Shown here: one piece after another, positions 35,633-43,721 of the stretch
Layout: every line of letters begins with the position of its first letter
Position numbering within the stretch: position 1 is the first letter of the stretch
Source: CBDAPI01 sp965248635
Lineage (GTDB): Bacteria > Acidobacteriota > UBA6911 > RPQK01 > CBDAPI01
DNA length: 64,000 nt
Direction of reading: 5' to 3'
NCBI GenBank assembly: GCA_965248635.1
Contig: OZ252114.1
Span: 1,364,001 to 1,428,000 of the forward strand
Made by a program: the position numbers and the translations under genes
The notes under the pieces: model-generated
What the model saw: the letters and a program-made list of their open reading frames with translations, nothing else
Told to the model about the DNA's origin: nothing
Databases searched by the model: none

Positions 35633-38600
35633 TTAGTGAAAATCATGTGAAGGGAGTTTTGCATCTCGGATTCGCAGAGGCCAGAAGCGATTCGCCAGTA
35701 CGGAGACGACGTTATCGGAATTCTGTACGACGCCTTCAATGAGGAGAAACGGATGGCTCACCAGAGTGATCCGGTTTTTCTTGAAAACAGGAGGCTTGAC
35801 CACAATGTTGGCGATACCGGTTTCATCCTCGAGGCTCAGAAAAAGAAATCCTCTGGCGGTTAAAGGGCGCTGGCGGACGATGATCCCCCCGGCAACCCGA
35901 ACCCGTTGACCATTTTTGACCGAAGCCAGACAGGAGGCTGAAACGGCTCCCTTCTTAGCTACGAACTCGCGGATAAGCGCCATCGGATGAGGGCCTGTTG
36001 TCAGTTTGGTTCCCCGATAATCTGCCTGAAGGCGTTCCAGTGCATTCATGTCCGGAAGGGGGTACCCGCTGTCACTTACGGAAGGAATGGAATCCAAGAG
36101 GGGACCGGATGGACGGGACGCTTCTTCTACTTGCCAGAGGGCTTTGCGGCGTTTCATTCCAAAGCAGTTCAAGGCACCGATTTCGGCCAGTGTCACCAGT
36201 TCCGGTTTTTGCAGTCGACATCTCTTCACAAAGTCATCCAGATCTCGGAAAGATCGCCTCTGACGTTGTTCAACGATGCGACGACCTGCTTTCTCCCGGA
36301 GTCCCTGGGTGTAGCAAAGCCCCAGTCTCACTGAACCTTCGAGTTCAATCGTACAGAGCCAGTCCGATTTTGTGACATCAATGGACCGGATCTGCTGGCC
36401 ACGGTGTTGAGCATCTTTGACGAGAGTTGCCGGGCGATAAAAACCCATGGGTTGATTGTTCAGGAGAGAAGCATAGAAGGCTTCCGGAAAGTAGACTTTC
36501 ATATAGGCACTCGCGTAAGCCAGCAAAGCGAAACTGGCTGAATGAGATTCAGGAAAACCATAGAGTGCAAAGGAGGATATGTAACGGATGATGGTGGCTG
36601 CCGTTTCACCGCGGATTCCGTTTCTTTCCATACCCCGGCGAAGCTTGGCTTCAATCTTTTCCATCCTTTGTTCAGAACGCTTGAAACCAAGTGCGCGTCT
36701 GAGTTCTTCGGCTTCACCTCCGGAGAATCCCGCCACGGTCATTGCAATCTTCAGAAGCTGTTCCTGGAAAATGGGGATACCAAGAGTGCGCTTGAGTATG
36801 GGTTTCAGGGAGGGGTGAGGGTAGGTGACAGGTTCCAGCCCGGCTCGTCTTCTCAAATACGGATGCACCATCTGCCCCACAATCGGCCCGGGTCGAATGA
36901 TTGCGATCTCCACGACTAAATCATAAAAACAAACCGGTTTGAGGCGAGGCAAGGTCGCCATCTGAGCCCGGCTTTCGACCTGGAACAACCCGACCGTGTC
37001 TGCTTTCTGCAAGAGCTCATATACACGAGGGTCATCCTGGGGAAGATGGGCCAGATCCACCTGCTCACCCGAGTGCCTGTGAATCAGGTGGATCGCATCC
37101 TGCAGCGCTGACATCATTCCCAGACCCAGCAGATCGACCTTGATAATGCCCAGATCGGCACAGTCTTCTTTGTCCCATTGAATGACTCGCCTGCCCGGCA
37201 TACTGGCATTCTCCAGGGGAACGACCAAATCGAGCCGGCCTCGGGCAATGACCATTCCTCCGCTGTGCTGCCCGAGATGTCGAGGGAGATCTTGAATCCG
37301 CCGCCACAGCTCAAAAAAGAGCCGGGTCCGATGATGAGAAGGGTCCAGGCCGGATTTCCTGAAGTGATCAGTGTCGATTTCCTCGGGATGAGGTCCCCAG
37401 CTGGTGAGTAGTTTGGAAAGTCGATTGATGACTTCAGGAGCGAATCCGAAGCTTTTCCCAACTTCTCGTGCTGCACTTCGGGCTCGATAGGTGATTACGT
37501 TGGCCGTCATGGCTGCTCCAAGTTGCCCGTAGCGTTCGTAGACATATTGGATGACCTGTTCCCTCCGGTCTCCACTGGGGAGATCAATGTCGATATCGGG
37601 CCATTCACCTCGTTCCTCTGAAAGAAATCGCTCAAAAAGTAGATCCATTCCCACCGGGTCGACGGCAGTGATCTCAAGGCTGTAGCAAACAGCACTGTTG
37701 GCAGCGGACCCGCGGCCCTGCGCCAGGATTCCCTGTTTTTGGCAGAACTGAACCAAGTCCCAGACGATGAGAAAGTAACCGGCCAGGTCCAGTTTTTCGA
37801 TCAATGCAAGTTCTTTCTCGATTTGCCGGCGAGCCCGTTGATGGTAGGGGCGATAACGCCCTCGGGCTCCCTGCTGGGTCAACTTTCTGAGATAGCTGTT
37901 CATGGTCTCCCCGACTGGGAGAGGAAAGAGTGGAAACTGATATCCCAGGTTCTCCAATGTGAAATGAAGCCGTTGGCTCAAGCGGCAGCTGTTCTGAAGA
38001 GCTGCCTGTAGATCACTGAAGAGAGATTGCATTTCTGCAGGCGGCTTGAGATATCGTTCTGAATTCACTGCCAGAACTCGGCCGGCTTCTGGCAATGTCG
38101 TCTTCTTACGGATGCAGGTCAGGACATCCTGCAGAGGCCGGCGTTGCTGGTTCGCATACAGGACTCCGTTTGAGGCCAGCAGGTTCAGACCATGGCGTTC
38201 TGACAGACTGATCAGGATTTGATTCAGGCGTTCCTGATCACGCAGGAAGTGGCGCTGGATCTCGACAAAGACACCCTGGCTCCCAAAGATCCCCTTGAGA
38301 CGATCCAGCATCCGAGAGGCTTTTCGCAAACCGTTATTGCAAATCGCTTTTGCGATGGGTCCCTCCAGATTCCCGGTCAGGCACACCAGTCCTTTCGAGT
38401 GCGACTCAATCTCGTCAAAGTCGACCGCTCCCGTTCCCTTGGGAGCCCGCAACTTCATTCGAGTGATGAGCTGGCACAGATTCTGATAGCCCTTGCGATT
38501 CTTCACCAGGAGGGGAAGTTCTCCTCCTCCTTTCAAACTGATTCGCGCTCCTACCAGAGGGCGAACTCCTGCTTCGCGGCAGGCTTTGTAGAATCGGGGT

Positions 38601-38737
38601 GCTCCAGAAACTCCATCTCTGTCGAGCAGGGCAAGGGCAGGGTATTCCAGCCGGGCCGCCTCTCGAGCCAGTTCTTCCGGTAAGGAAGCTCCTTCCAGGA
38701 AGCTGAAAGCACTACTGGTTTTCAGTTCGATGTACAT
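35633..38737 (-). CDS. dnaE2: Error-prone DNA polymerase DnaE2 (ImuC)
   Basis: A 1034-residue C-family DNA polymerase of the DnaE2 branch, which copies damaged DNA with low fidelity. It opens with a PHP domain (MYIELKTSSAFSFLEGASLPEELAREA), and the polymerase core has the catalytic Asp motif EWPDIDIDLPSGDR (about residue 380) and the conserved RGSAANSAVCYSLEITAVDP and GLFQVESRAQMA segments. A thumb/fingers region and a C-terminal OB-fold (VRVAGGIIVRQRPLTARG) follow. Length is typical for DnaE2 (about 1030-1080) and shorter than replicative DnaE. It is the third gene of the imuA-imuB-dnaE2 cassette. Confidence 0.95.
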   Translation of the reverse strand: MYIELKTSSAFSFLEGASLPEELAREAARLEYPALALLDRDGVSGAPRFYKACREAGVRPLVGARISLKGGGELPLLVKNRKGYQNLCQLITRMKLRAPKGTGAVDFDEIESHSKGLVCLTGNLEGPIAKAICNNGLRKASRMLDRLKGIFGSQGVFVEIQRHFLRDQERLNQILISLSERHGLNLLASNGVLYANQQRRPLQDVLTCIRKKTTLPEAGRVLAVNSERYLKPPAEMQSLFSDLQAALQNSCRLSQRLHFTLENLGYQFPLFPLPVGETMNSYLRKLTQQGARGRYRPYHQRARRQIEKELALIEKLDLAGYFLIVWDLVQFCQKQGILAQGRGSAANSAVCYSLEITAVDPVGMDLLFERFLSEERGEWPDIDIDLPSGDRREQVIQYVYERYGQLGAAMTANVITYRARSAAREVGKSFGFAPEVINRLSKLLTSWGPHPEEIDTDHFRKSGLDPSHHRTRLFFELWRRIQDLPRHLGQHSGGMVIARGRLDLVVPLENASMPGRRVIQWDKEDCADLGIIKVDLLGLGMMSALQDAIHLIHRHSGEQVDLAHLPQDDPRVYELLQKADTVGLFQVESRAQMATLPRLKPVCFYDLVVEIAIIRPGPIVGQMVHPYLRRRAGLEPVTYPHPSLKPILKRTLGIPIFQEQLLKIAMTVAGFSGGEAEELRRALGFKRSEQRMEKIEAKLRRGMERNGIRGETAATIIRYISSFALYGFPESHSASFALLAYASAYMKVYFPEAFYASLLNNQPMGFYRPATLVKDAQHRGQQIRSIDVTKSDWLCTIELEGSVRLGLCYTQGLREKAGRRIVEQRQRRSFRDLDDFVKRCRLQKPELVTLAEIGALNCFGMKRRKALWQVEEASRPSGPLLDSIPSVSDSGYPLPDMNALERLQADYRGTKLTTGPHPMALIREFVAKKGAVSASCLASVKNGQRVRVAGGIIVRQRPLTARGFLFLSLEDETGIANIVVKPPVFKKNRITLVSHPFLLIEGVVQNSDNVVSVLANRFWPLRIRDAKLPSHDFH

Positions 38738-38745
38738 TCTTTTGC

Positions 38746-38834
38746 CTCCCGTCTCCCGCCTCTGGCGGTGGAGACCGAGAGTGGGAGGGGCCTCTCCCGC
38801 CTCCCGCCTCCCCCTCCCGTCTCCCGCTTCCCGA
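38746..38834. repeat. CTCCCGC heptamer arrays
   Basis: Two blocks of CTCCCGN heptamers (about 38746-38766 and 38794-38834) enclose a partly inverted GTGGGAGGGG stretch. They fill the gap between imuB and dnaE2, inside the mutagenesis operon. Confidence 0.8.
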
Positions 38835-38836
38835 AA

Positions 38837-40102
38837 TCAATCGTAAATCCCCTCAACAAAGTGTTTTCCCACAAGTTCATCCCAGTAGATTCGATATACC
38901 ACACCATCCACCATTTCGATGTCCCACTCGTCTCGAGACCAGGCCCTGTCTGAGTTTCCAGGTTCCTGAACTCTTTCCATTTCCCACCAGTTTCCAGAGG
39001 ATCGCCAGGGACCGGAGCAGCCGACGATTCGGTGAGTGTGTACTTCGATCGGTTGAGGGGGTCGCAGTCTTCGCAGAACCAGGCTCACTCGCATTCTCCC
39101 CGGGCTCTCCTGAGGCAAAGACGTTGAGCTCTTCTCGAGAACAACCGGAAAAGGAGTGAGTTGATAACGATCGGGCTGGTGGCTATCCGCCGGCACAACG
39201 GTTCCCAGATGAGATTCCCCGGTGAGCGCGTTCAGTCTGGAGAGAGTTCGCGAGAATTGCTCCGGATGAGTCTGGTGCGGCTCCAGCAGAGAGTGTTGAA
39301 AAATCTGAGGCCGCGAAGGTTGTGCTTCCAGCTCGACCCGAGAAATTGCAGCCGTGGGTTTTCTGGATTCGAGTTTCAGGCGCAGCAGGGAGAGCAGGAT
39401 TTTGGGATTTCGCATCGGAAAGGCCAGAGAAACGGATTGCCGGTACCGGCCCTCATTCACCAGTTCGAGGCGAAGATCCAGGCGATCGGTTGCCAGTCCG
39501 TGATCTTCCAGTTGGCGACAGAGTTGCTCCAGGAGTTTCCCGAACAAGAAGGTCAAAGGCTCAAGATCTTCAATCTCCCACTGCAGTTCTTCCACGGCAA
39601 CAAAACGTGGTGGTTCGGTTACTGGTTCAAAAGGCTTCAAATCTTTCCCGCGAGCCAGTCGCTGAAGCTGTAGTCCTTCCTCTCCCATTCGGGCTACGAG
39701 CTGTGACCGGGGAAGATCAGCCAGTAAACCGATTCGGCATATCCCCCACCGTTGCAAGGTTGCCAGGATCTCGTCTGAAAAGGAGTGCAGCGCGAACAAG
39801 TGTTCAATCGAGAAGTCCCGAATGAATTGGCTGGTCTGTGGTTCCGGAACGCGGCTGCCTGGTTTCAAACGCGCTGCCAGAATCGCCACAATCCTGGATG
39901 AAGCCAGGCCAAAATGAAGAGGTTCCGTCTGAATGCTGATTTGAAGTAATCGATCGAATACCTGTTCCTCGTATCGTTGAGAAACAGGGAACAGAACGGC
40001 ACCCGAAGGATGTTTTTCCGCGCGCGGGGAAAACGATCTGGCGATGCTCAGAGTGGAGCGCGGGTCAGAGCTGTAGATGGCAATAAATCTTGACATGGCC
40101 AT
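38837..40102 (-). CDS. imuB: ImuB, catalytically dead Y-family polymerase homologue
   Basis: A 421-residue protein of the ImuB group, which bridges DnaE2, ImuA and the sliding clamp during translesion synthesis. The conserved parts are the helix-hairpin region LQRWGICRIGLLADLPRSQLVARMGEEGLQLQRLARG (about residues 113-150) and the little-finger-like segment that follows. The catalytic Asp/Glu residues of the palm are not seen, as expected for ImuB. Its start overlaps imuA by 38 bases. A Trp/Arg-rich C-terminus (RSSGNWWEMERVQEP) resembles the ImuB tail. Confidence 0.85.
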   Translation of the reverse strand: MAMSRFIAIYSSDPRSTLSIARSFSPRAEKHPSGAVLFPVSQRYEEQVFDRLLQISIQTEPLHFGLASSRIVAILAARLKPGSRVPEPQTSQFIRDFSIEHLFALHSFSDEILATLQRWGICRIGLLADLPRSQLVARMGEEGLQLQRLARGKDLKPFEPVTEPPRFVAVEELQWEIEDLEPLTFLFGKLLEQLCRQLEDHGLATDRLDLRLELVNEGRYRQSVSLAFPMRNPKILLSLLRLKLESRKPTAAISRVELEAQPSRPQIFQHSLLEPHQTHPEQFSRTLSRLNALTGESHLGTVVPADSHQPDRYQLTPFPVVLEKSSTSLPQESPGRMRVSLVLRRLRPPQPIEVHTHRIVGCSGPWRSSGNWWEMERVQEPGNSDRAWSRDEWDIEMVDGVVYRIYWDELVGKHFVEGIYD

Positions 40103-40784
40103 GATGCTTGCCCCGAAGCAGACTCACACGGGTGGTGAGTCCTCGCAGGAGTTGAAACTGATTCGACAGCAACAGACGAGATTTGTGCCGGGCCGACCTC
40201 CAGCGGACGGAGGATCGGTCCAAACCAAACACTGTAGTTGCCGCACTTCCCGCACAGGGGCTGTGAGAGAGAAGAAAAAAGGCGACCTTCTTTCCCTGAA
40301 GAACCTTTTTGATTCGAAACCAGCAGTGAAACGGAATTTTCTGAACGGTTGCTTCACAGTTTTGATTCGAAGGCGCCTCCAGATCGAGGACGATCACTCT
40401 GAAGTCTTGAGAGCGAGTCAGAATATCAGCGGTTTTTAATGAGTTTTGAACCTTGTTCAAAAGAGAATCTCCCTGGCATTGGATCCACAAAAATCGCTGC
40501 AGTTGGATGCCGGCTGTCCGGGCAAAGTGAGGATCAAAGGTGTCGAAGGTATCAATGTAAGCGACGCGGAAATGTCCGGAAGTGGTCGCTGCAAGAAGCC
40601 TAAAAAGCAAACTCGTTTTGCCACTCGAAAAAGAGCCGGTGAATTCAGAAATCGTTCCCAGGGGAAGTCCCCCCCGCAGCAATTGATCCAGTGACTCAAT
40701 ACCGGTTGGGAGAATGGGTTCCGGGTTCCGAGTTCCGAGTTCCGGGTTGTGGGTTTTGGGTTGTGAACGAAGGGAAGAGAGCAT
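40065..40784 (-). CDS. imuA: ImuA, RecA-like partner of ImuB
   Basis: A 239-residue protein with a RecA-like fold. The phosphate loop reads GSFSSGKT at residues 50-57, followed by a Walker B-like FRVIVLDLEAP (about 128-138) and a conserved Trp-Arg-rich region near the end, typical of ImuA/SulA-like proteins. It helps ImuB and DnaE2 during damage-induced mutagenesis. Residues about 7-23 (the THNPELGTRNPEP region) are encoded by a GTTCCGG-type heptamer array. Directly before the start are two TTCACC copies with an 11-base period, a possible operator. Confidence 0.8.
   Translation of the reverse strand: MLSSLRSQPKTHNPELGTRNPEPILPTGIESLDQLLRGGLPLGTISEFTGSFSSGKTSLLFRLLAATTSGHFRVAYIDTFDTFDPHFARTAGIQLQRFLWIQCQGDSLLNKVQNSLKTADILTRSQDFRVIVLDLEAPSNQNCEATVQKIPFHCWFRIKKVLQGKKVAFFLLSHSPCAGSAATTVFGLDRSSVRWRSARHKSRLLLSNQFQLLRGLTTRVSLLRGKHHGHVKIYCHLQL
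40718..40766. repeat. GTTCCGG heptamer array inside imuA
   Basis: Seven in-register heptamers on the plus strand: GTTCCGG, GTTCCGA, GTTCCGA, GTTCCGG, GTTGTGG, GTTTTGG, GTTGTGA. They lie within the first 23 codons of imuA, so the repeat is translated. The downstream GIESLDQLLRGGLP begins the real ImuA domain. Confidence 0.85.
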
Positions 40785-40788
40785 TTGT

Positions 40789-40806
40789 TTTCACCTTTTG
40801 TTCACC
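40789..40806 (-). promoter_or_regulatory. Possible LexA-type direct repeat upstream of imuA
   Basis: TTTCACC (40789-40795) and GTTCACC (40800-40806) have an 11-base period, close to the GTTC-N7-GTTC direct-repeat LexA box known from alphaproteobacteria, with one mismatch. The imuA start is at 40784, so the copies also coincide with the ribosome binding site AAGGTGA. The operator role is a weak inference. Confidence 0.35.
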
Positions 40807-40844
40807 TATATTAAGGATTCAGGAGGCAAGTTGCAACCCGTATT

Positions 40845-40936
40845 GTTCAAAGTTCAAAGTTGCACCTTGAACCTTAAACCTGCAACCTGAAACGGCGCGA
40901 GTGCAACGAGTGCCAATCCGGAACCCGGAACGTGAG
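40845..40936. repeat. GTTCAAA repeats plus GC-rich companion motif
   Basis: Tandem GTTCAAA units (40845-40858) and relatives are followed by GGCGCGAGTGCAACGAGTGCC (40894-40914), then GGAACCC-GGAACGTG. The GC-rich part is nearly the reverse complement of the motif at 47339-47361. It lies between divergent imuA and the HEAT-domain gene. Confidence 0.8.
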
Positions 40937-40952
40937 ATAATCACGCACTCGA

Positions 40953-41785
40953 ATGTCGGCACATCCCAAACCATCCTTCCCCCTCCGCTCAAAACTGCTG
41001 GTTCTGCTCGTTCTTATTATTGGGATCTTTATTCCTGTTCAGTTCTGGAGAGGTGTGTGGTTCGGCCGCGAGCTCACGGATGCCCAGTTCCAAAAAGTCT
41101 TTAGTGAGAACACCAAACCACGATCGATCCAGCACGCTCTTGTACAGATCGACGAACGGATTCGGAAGGGTGATCCCGAGGTCCCACGCTGGTATCCGCA
41201 GGTGGCCTCTCTCTCAGACCACCCTCTGCCCTTGATACGGGCCGAGGCCGCCTGGGTTATGGGACAGGACAGTCGATCTGAGCTCTTTCATCAAACTCTT
41301 CTTACCTGTCTGGAAGACTCCAGCCCTCTGGTTCGTCGGAATGCAGCACTGGCGCTTGTCCGATTTCGAGACCTGGCGGCACTCGATGAACTGCGCTCCA
41401 TGCTGAAGAACTGGCCGGTTCGGAGCTCCGTCGCCGGTCGAGTGGAGGTTCGCGCGGAACCGGGCCAGTGGGTACACAGTGATGTCGAACTGGCAGTCGT
41501 GCTCGGTGAAGATGGGAGCATGACCGAGATTCGCACTGAACTGCGGGGGAGGATTCTGGAAGTGACGGTAGTTCCGGATCAGGCAGTTGCCGAGGGGAAG
41601 GCTCTCATTCTTCTTTCTCCCGACCCGGAGCATGTGTGGGAGTCTTTGCGGGGCCTGTATCTCATGGGCACGAGAGCCGAACTGGAGTTAGTGGAATCCT
41701 GCGCCCGGAATCCCAGTTACACAGAGGAGCTGAGAAGACAGGCTCGAGCGACCGCCGAGGCGATACGGGAGCGCTTCCCCGTTAA
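40953..41785 (+). CDS. HEAT-repeat and lipoyl-like domain protein (probable frameshift at its end)
   Basis: The first 276 residues form a coherent protein: a membrane segment at about residues 13-32, HEAT-like helices at about 85-150 (RAEAAWVMGQDSRSELFHQTLLTCLEDSSPLVRRNAALALVRFRD), and a biotinyl/HlyD-like hybrid at about 165-235 (VEVRAEPGQWVHSD...ELRGRILEVTVVPDQAVAEGKALILLSP). The frame does not stop there but runs on to 42233, antisense to the ferredoxin and PHPT1-like genes. A single C added to the CCCC run at 41777-41780 would give a TAA at 41783. The listed end is that inferred stop. Confidence 0.65.
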
Positions 41786-41795
41786 AGGAACCTGC

Positions 41796-42137
41796 TTACC
41801 AGGGAAGGGAGCCGAAACCGGCTTCAACCTGATCAAGATCCACCATGTCAATCGCGTCCCAGGGGCATCCGTCCAGAAAGGTATCCTGGGGCCCCTTGCT
41901 GATGCACAGCTTACAGCCGATGCAAAGCAGCGGGTCGACTTCAATCCGCCCCAGAGTTGGCGCTTCGGGATCGGTGACCCACACCATGCAGTTCTCCACC
42001 GGACAGTAGTCAACGCAGGCCGGAGATCCGGCACACCCTGTACAGGAGTCATTGATCACCGCGACAATGCGAGGCTTTCTCTTGCGCTGGTGGGTCTGTT
42101 TGACGGTGGTCGGATCTTTCAGTACATCAACAGGCAT
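41796..42137 (-). CDS. Dicluster 4Fe-4S ferredoxin-like protein
   Basis: A 113-residue cytoplasmic iron-sulfur protein. Nine cysteines are visible: Cys32, Cys35, Cys41, Cys45 and Cys50 in the first half (CTGCAGSPACVDYCPVENC), and Cys72, Cys75, Cys78 and Cys91 in the second (CIGCKLC...GCPW). The arrangement CxxC-x5-C-x3-CP and CxxCxxC-x12-CP indicates two [4Fe-4S] clusters with a five-residue insertion in cluster I and a twelve-residue spacing in cluster II. It should transfer electrons at low potential. Its gene starts immediately after the PHPT1-like gene stop, with no gap, so the two are co-transcribed. Confidence 0.85.
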   Translation of the reverse strand: MPVDVLKDPTTVKQTHQRKRKPRIVAVINDSCTGCAGSPACVDYCPVENCMVWVTDPEAPTLGRIEVDPLLCIGCKLCISKGPQDTFLDGCPWDAIDMVDLDQVEAGFGSLPW

Positions 42138-42722
42138 CTAATCAGCTCCCGTCGTCTCCTGACCGGTGTTCTCACCGCTGCGCTGAGCGGTAGCCGCCTC
42201 GACTTCCTGGTCTCCAGCCTCTTTTTCCGGTGATGCTGGAGGCTGAGACGTCGGTTCCGTCCTCCGGGCCTTTGTTTCTGCTCGAGCCGCTGCCGCTGCG
42301 GCTTTTGCTTCTTTGGCTTTTTTCTGCTCTTCCTCGAAGTGACCGAGTGGATACCAGGAGACCTCATAATCAGGAAACTCGTCCTGAAAGAGTCGAGCTA
42401 CAGTTTCCCGCTCCTCCTCGGGGCCGTACTCGGGGCTCGCGCCAAAGAGCGTGACCGTCGCATAGTATGGATTAACGGCCAGGCTGCCGCCCCCGCCCAC
42501 GTGAAGGGTGGCCCGAGAGTCATCCAAACCGGTGTCTTCCAGACTTTGCCAGGCCCAGTTGATAATGCGCTGGTCCAGTTCTTCCCCATAGGCACGAAAC
42601 TTCAGGGCACGAACCAGAACTTTCTCCTGGTCCTCCACCGTGAGTTGGAAGACCAGATAGCGAAAATGAACTCCGCTGTTTTCGACTTCAAGACCAGGGA
42701 TCTTACTCAAGTCGATTGCCAT
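42138..42722 (-). CDS. PHPT1/Janus-Ocnus-like protein with charged tail
   Basis: From ATG 42722 the protein has about 194 residues. Residues 1-118 resemble eukaryotic protein-histidine phosphatase PHPT1 (Janus/Ocnus family): IDLSKIPGLEVENSGV at the start, VRALKFRAYGEELDQRI, the GGGGSLAV turn, and SPEYGPEEERETVARLFQDEFPDYEVSWY, which parallels the YGPAQHAI...KYPDYEVTW end of PHPT1. The catalytic His of PHPT1 (in AEYHADI) corresponds to Gly here (RAYGEEL), so phosphatase activity is doubtful. A Lys/Ala/Glu-rich tail of about 70 residues follows. An upstream start at 42749 is possible. Identification is from motif pattern only. Confidence 0.6.
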   Translation of the reverse strand: MAIDLSKIPGLEVENSGVHFRYLVFQLTVEDQEKVLVRALKFRAYGEELDQRIINWAWQSLEDTGLDDSRATLHVGGGGSLAVNPYYATVTLFGASPEYGPEEERETVARLFQDEFPDYEVSWYPLGHFEEEQKKAKEAKAAAAAARAETKARRTEPTSQPPASPEKEAGDQEVEAATAQRSGENTGQETTGAD

Positions 42723-42745
42723 TCTTGCTCCAGCCGGGACAGTCG

Positions 42746-43003
42746 TCAAAGTGCCTGGTCAACGAAGAGGCTCAACGAGATACCTGCAAGCATCAGAAGC
42801 AGGCCAATCCGGAATCCCCAGATGCTCAGGGTGGACTCTCCGGAACCCAATAGTCCGAAGATGGAGAGCAGAGCCAAGCCCAGCAGGGAAATGCTCAAAC
42901 CCAACCAGATAAACGTCAACCCTTTCCTCCAAGTGTGCTTTGAAAGACGAATCGTGCCATGTGATTCGTCCTGATGCAGGCTGGCCGTCGAGCCGGGGCC
43001 CAC
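42746..43003 (-). CDS. Small two-helix membrane protein
   Basis: An 85-residue protein with a polar N-terminus (about 27 residues) and two hydrophobic helices (about 28-50 and 58-80). No family was recognised. It ends 23 bases before the ATG start of the PHPT1-like gene, so it is probably first in a short minus-strand operon with that gene and the ferredoxin. It may anchor the other two proteins to the membrane, which is a guess. Confidence 0.55.
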   Translation of the reverse strand: MGPGSTASLHQDESHGTIRLSKHTWRKGLTFIWLGLSISLLGLALLSIFGLLGSGESTLSIWGFRIGLLLMLAGISLSLFVDQAL

Positions 43004-43117
43004 TTCACCAAACCCGCACGGTGCGCAATTCTAGCCTCACCTGCTCCGGGAAACAAGAAGGATTTCAAAATGATCCCCCCCGGAATCAGGACGAAATCAG
43101 GTCTCTCAGTCTCGAGT

Positions 43118-43390
43118 TCAGGCCAGCTGATAGGTCTCCTCGGTATCGGTCTCGGGCTCTGAGGAAGCAGCTCCATTGAGCTGGGCCAGTTCTTTGTCGG
43201 TTACCTTCAAGCGGCGGGTTGTCTTCTTGTAGTAATGCGGGTGCTCGTTCTTACGTGCGTTATACACTTCAGTCCAGCACTGCTTGCATTCCTGGAGATG
43301 GTCCAGGAAATCGAGCTTCTCGTCCAAATCAAGCTCATTGCAGAGAAAACGAACAACCGTCTGTCGATTGCAAATCTCTGTCGGAATCAT
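43118..43390 (-). CDS. Small anti-sigma-like zinc-finger protein
   Basis: A 90-residue soluble protein with the pattern FLDHLQECKQCW at about residues 28-39, the HxxxCxxC motif of zinc-binding anti-sigma domains, preceded by CNRQTVVRFLCNELDLDEKL. The rest is Lys/Arg-rich (residues 43-70) with an acidic end. No membrane segment and no adjacent sigma gene were found. It may be a stand-alone regulator. The ribosome site AGGAG lies 9 bases before the ATG, and an inverted repeat lies just upstream. Confidence 0.7.
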   Translation of the reverse strand: MIPTEICNRQTVVRFLCNELDLDEKLDFLDHLQECKQCWTEVYNARKNEHPHYYKKTTRRLKVTDKELAQLNGAASSEPETDTEETYQLA

Positions 43391-43721
43391 CTTAAGAATC
43401 TCCTATAAAGTCTTATTAATCCCCTATAAGACCGAATCAGGCCCCCGAAAGTTTCAAAAAATGCACTTTGTTGCACACCAGACCTTGTCTCTGAGCAGGG
43501 TGTTTGGGCGGTGATAATGGTCACTTCTGCGAAGTTTTTTGCACCTTCACCCACAAGGTTACGGTTCCGGGGTTCACGCTGAGGTTACCCTCCACCGTTC
43601 TGGGCGGTTCCTTGGCTCCAGAACAAAAAGGATGAAACATTCCACGGAGTCCAATCTCTAAGCAGACGCAAAGCAAAAAAGGTTGTGACTATCTGCTAAC
43701 TCTCGGAAAGGAGAAATCAAG
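43391..43721. other. Intergenic region between divergent zinc-finger and BON genes
   Basis: About 330 bases without a gene. It holds the inverted repeat at 43410-43432 near the minus-strand gene and, just before the BON gene, the site GGAAAGGAGAAATC. No tRNA, terminator or other conserved feature was seen in between. Confidence 0.6.
43410..43432 (-). promoter_or_regulatory. 7-9-7 inverted repeat upstream of the zinc-finger gene
   Basis: GTCTTAT, nine bases, ATAAGAC. On the minus strand TATAGGGGATT and TATAGGAGATT form a tandem pair in the leader; the second contains the ribosome binding site. It could be an operator or an RNA hairpin covering the start. Regulator unknown. Confidence 0.45.

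Noticed and set aside
42746..42750. Extra upstream start of the PHPT1-like gene at 42749
   Set aside because: The PHPT1 alignment begins at the second Met (42722); the upstream nine residues overlap the membrane protein gene and show no similarity.
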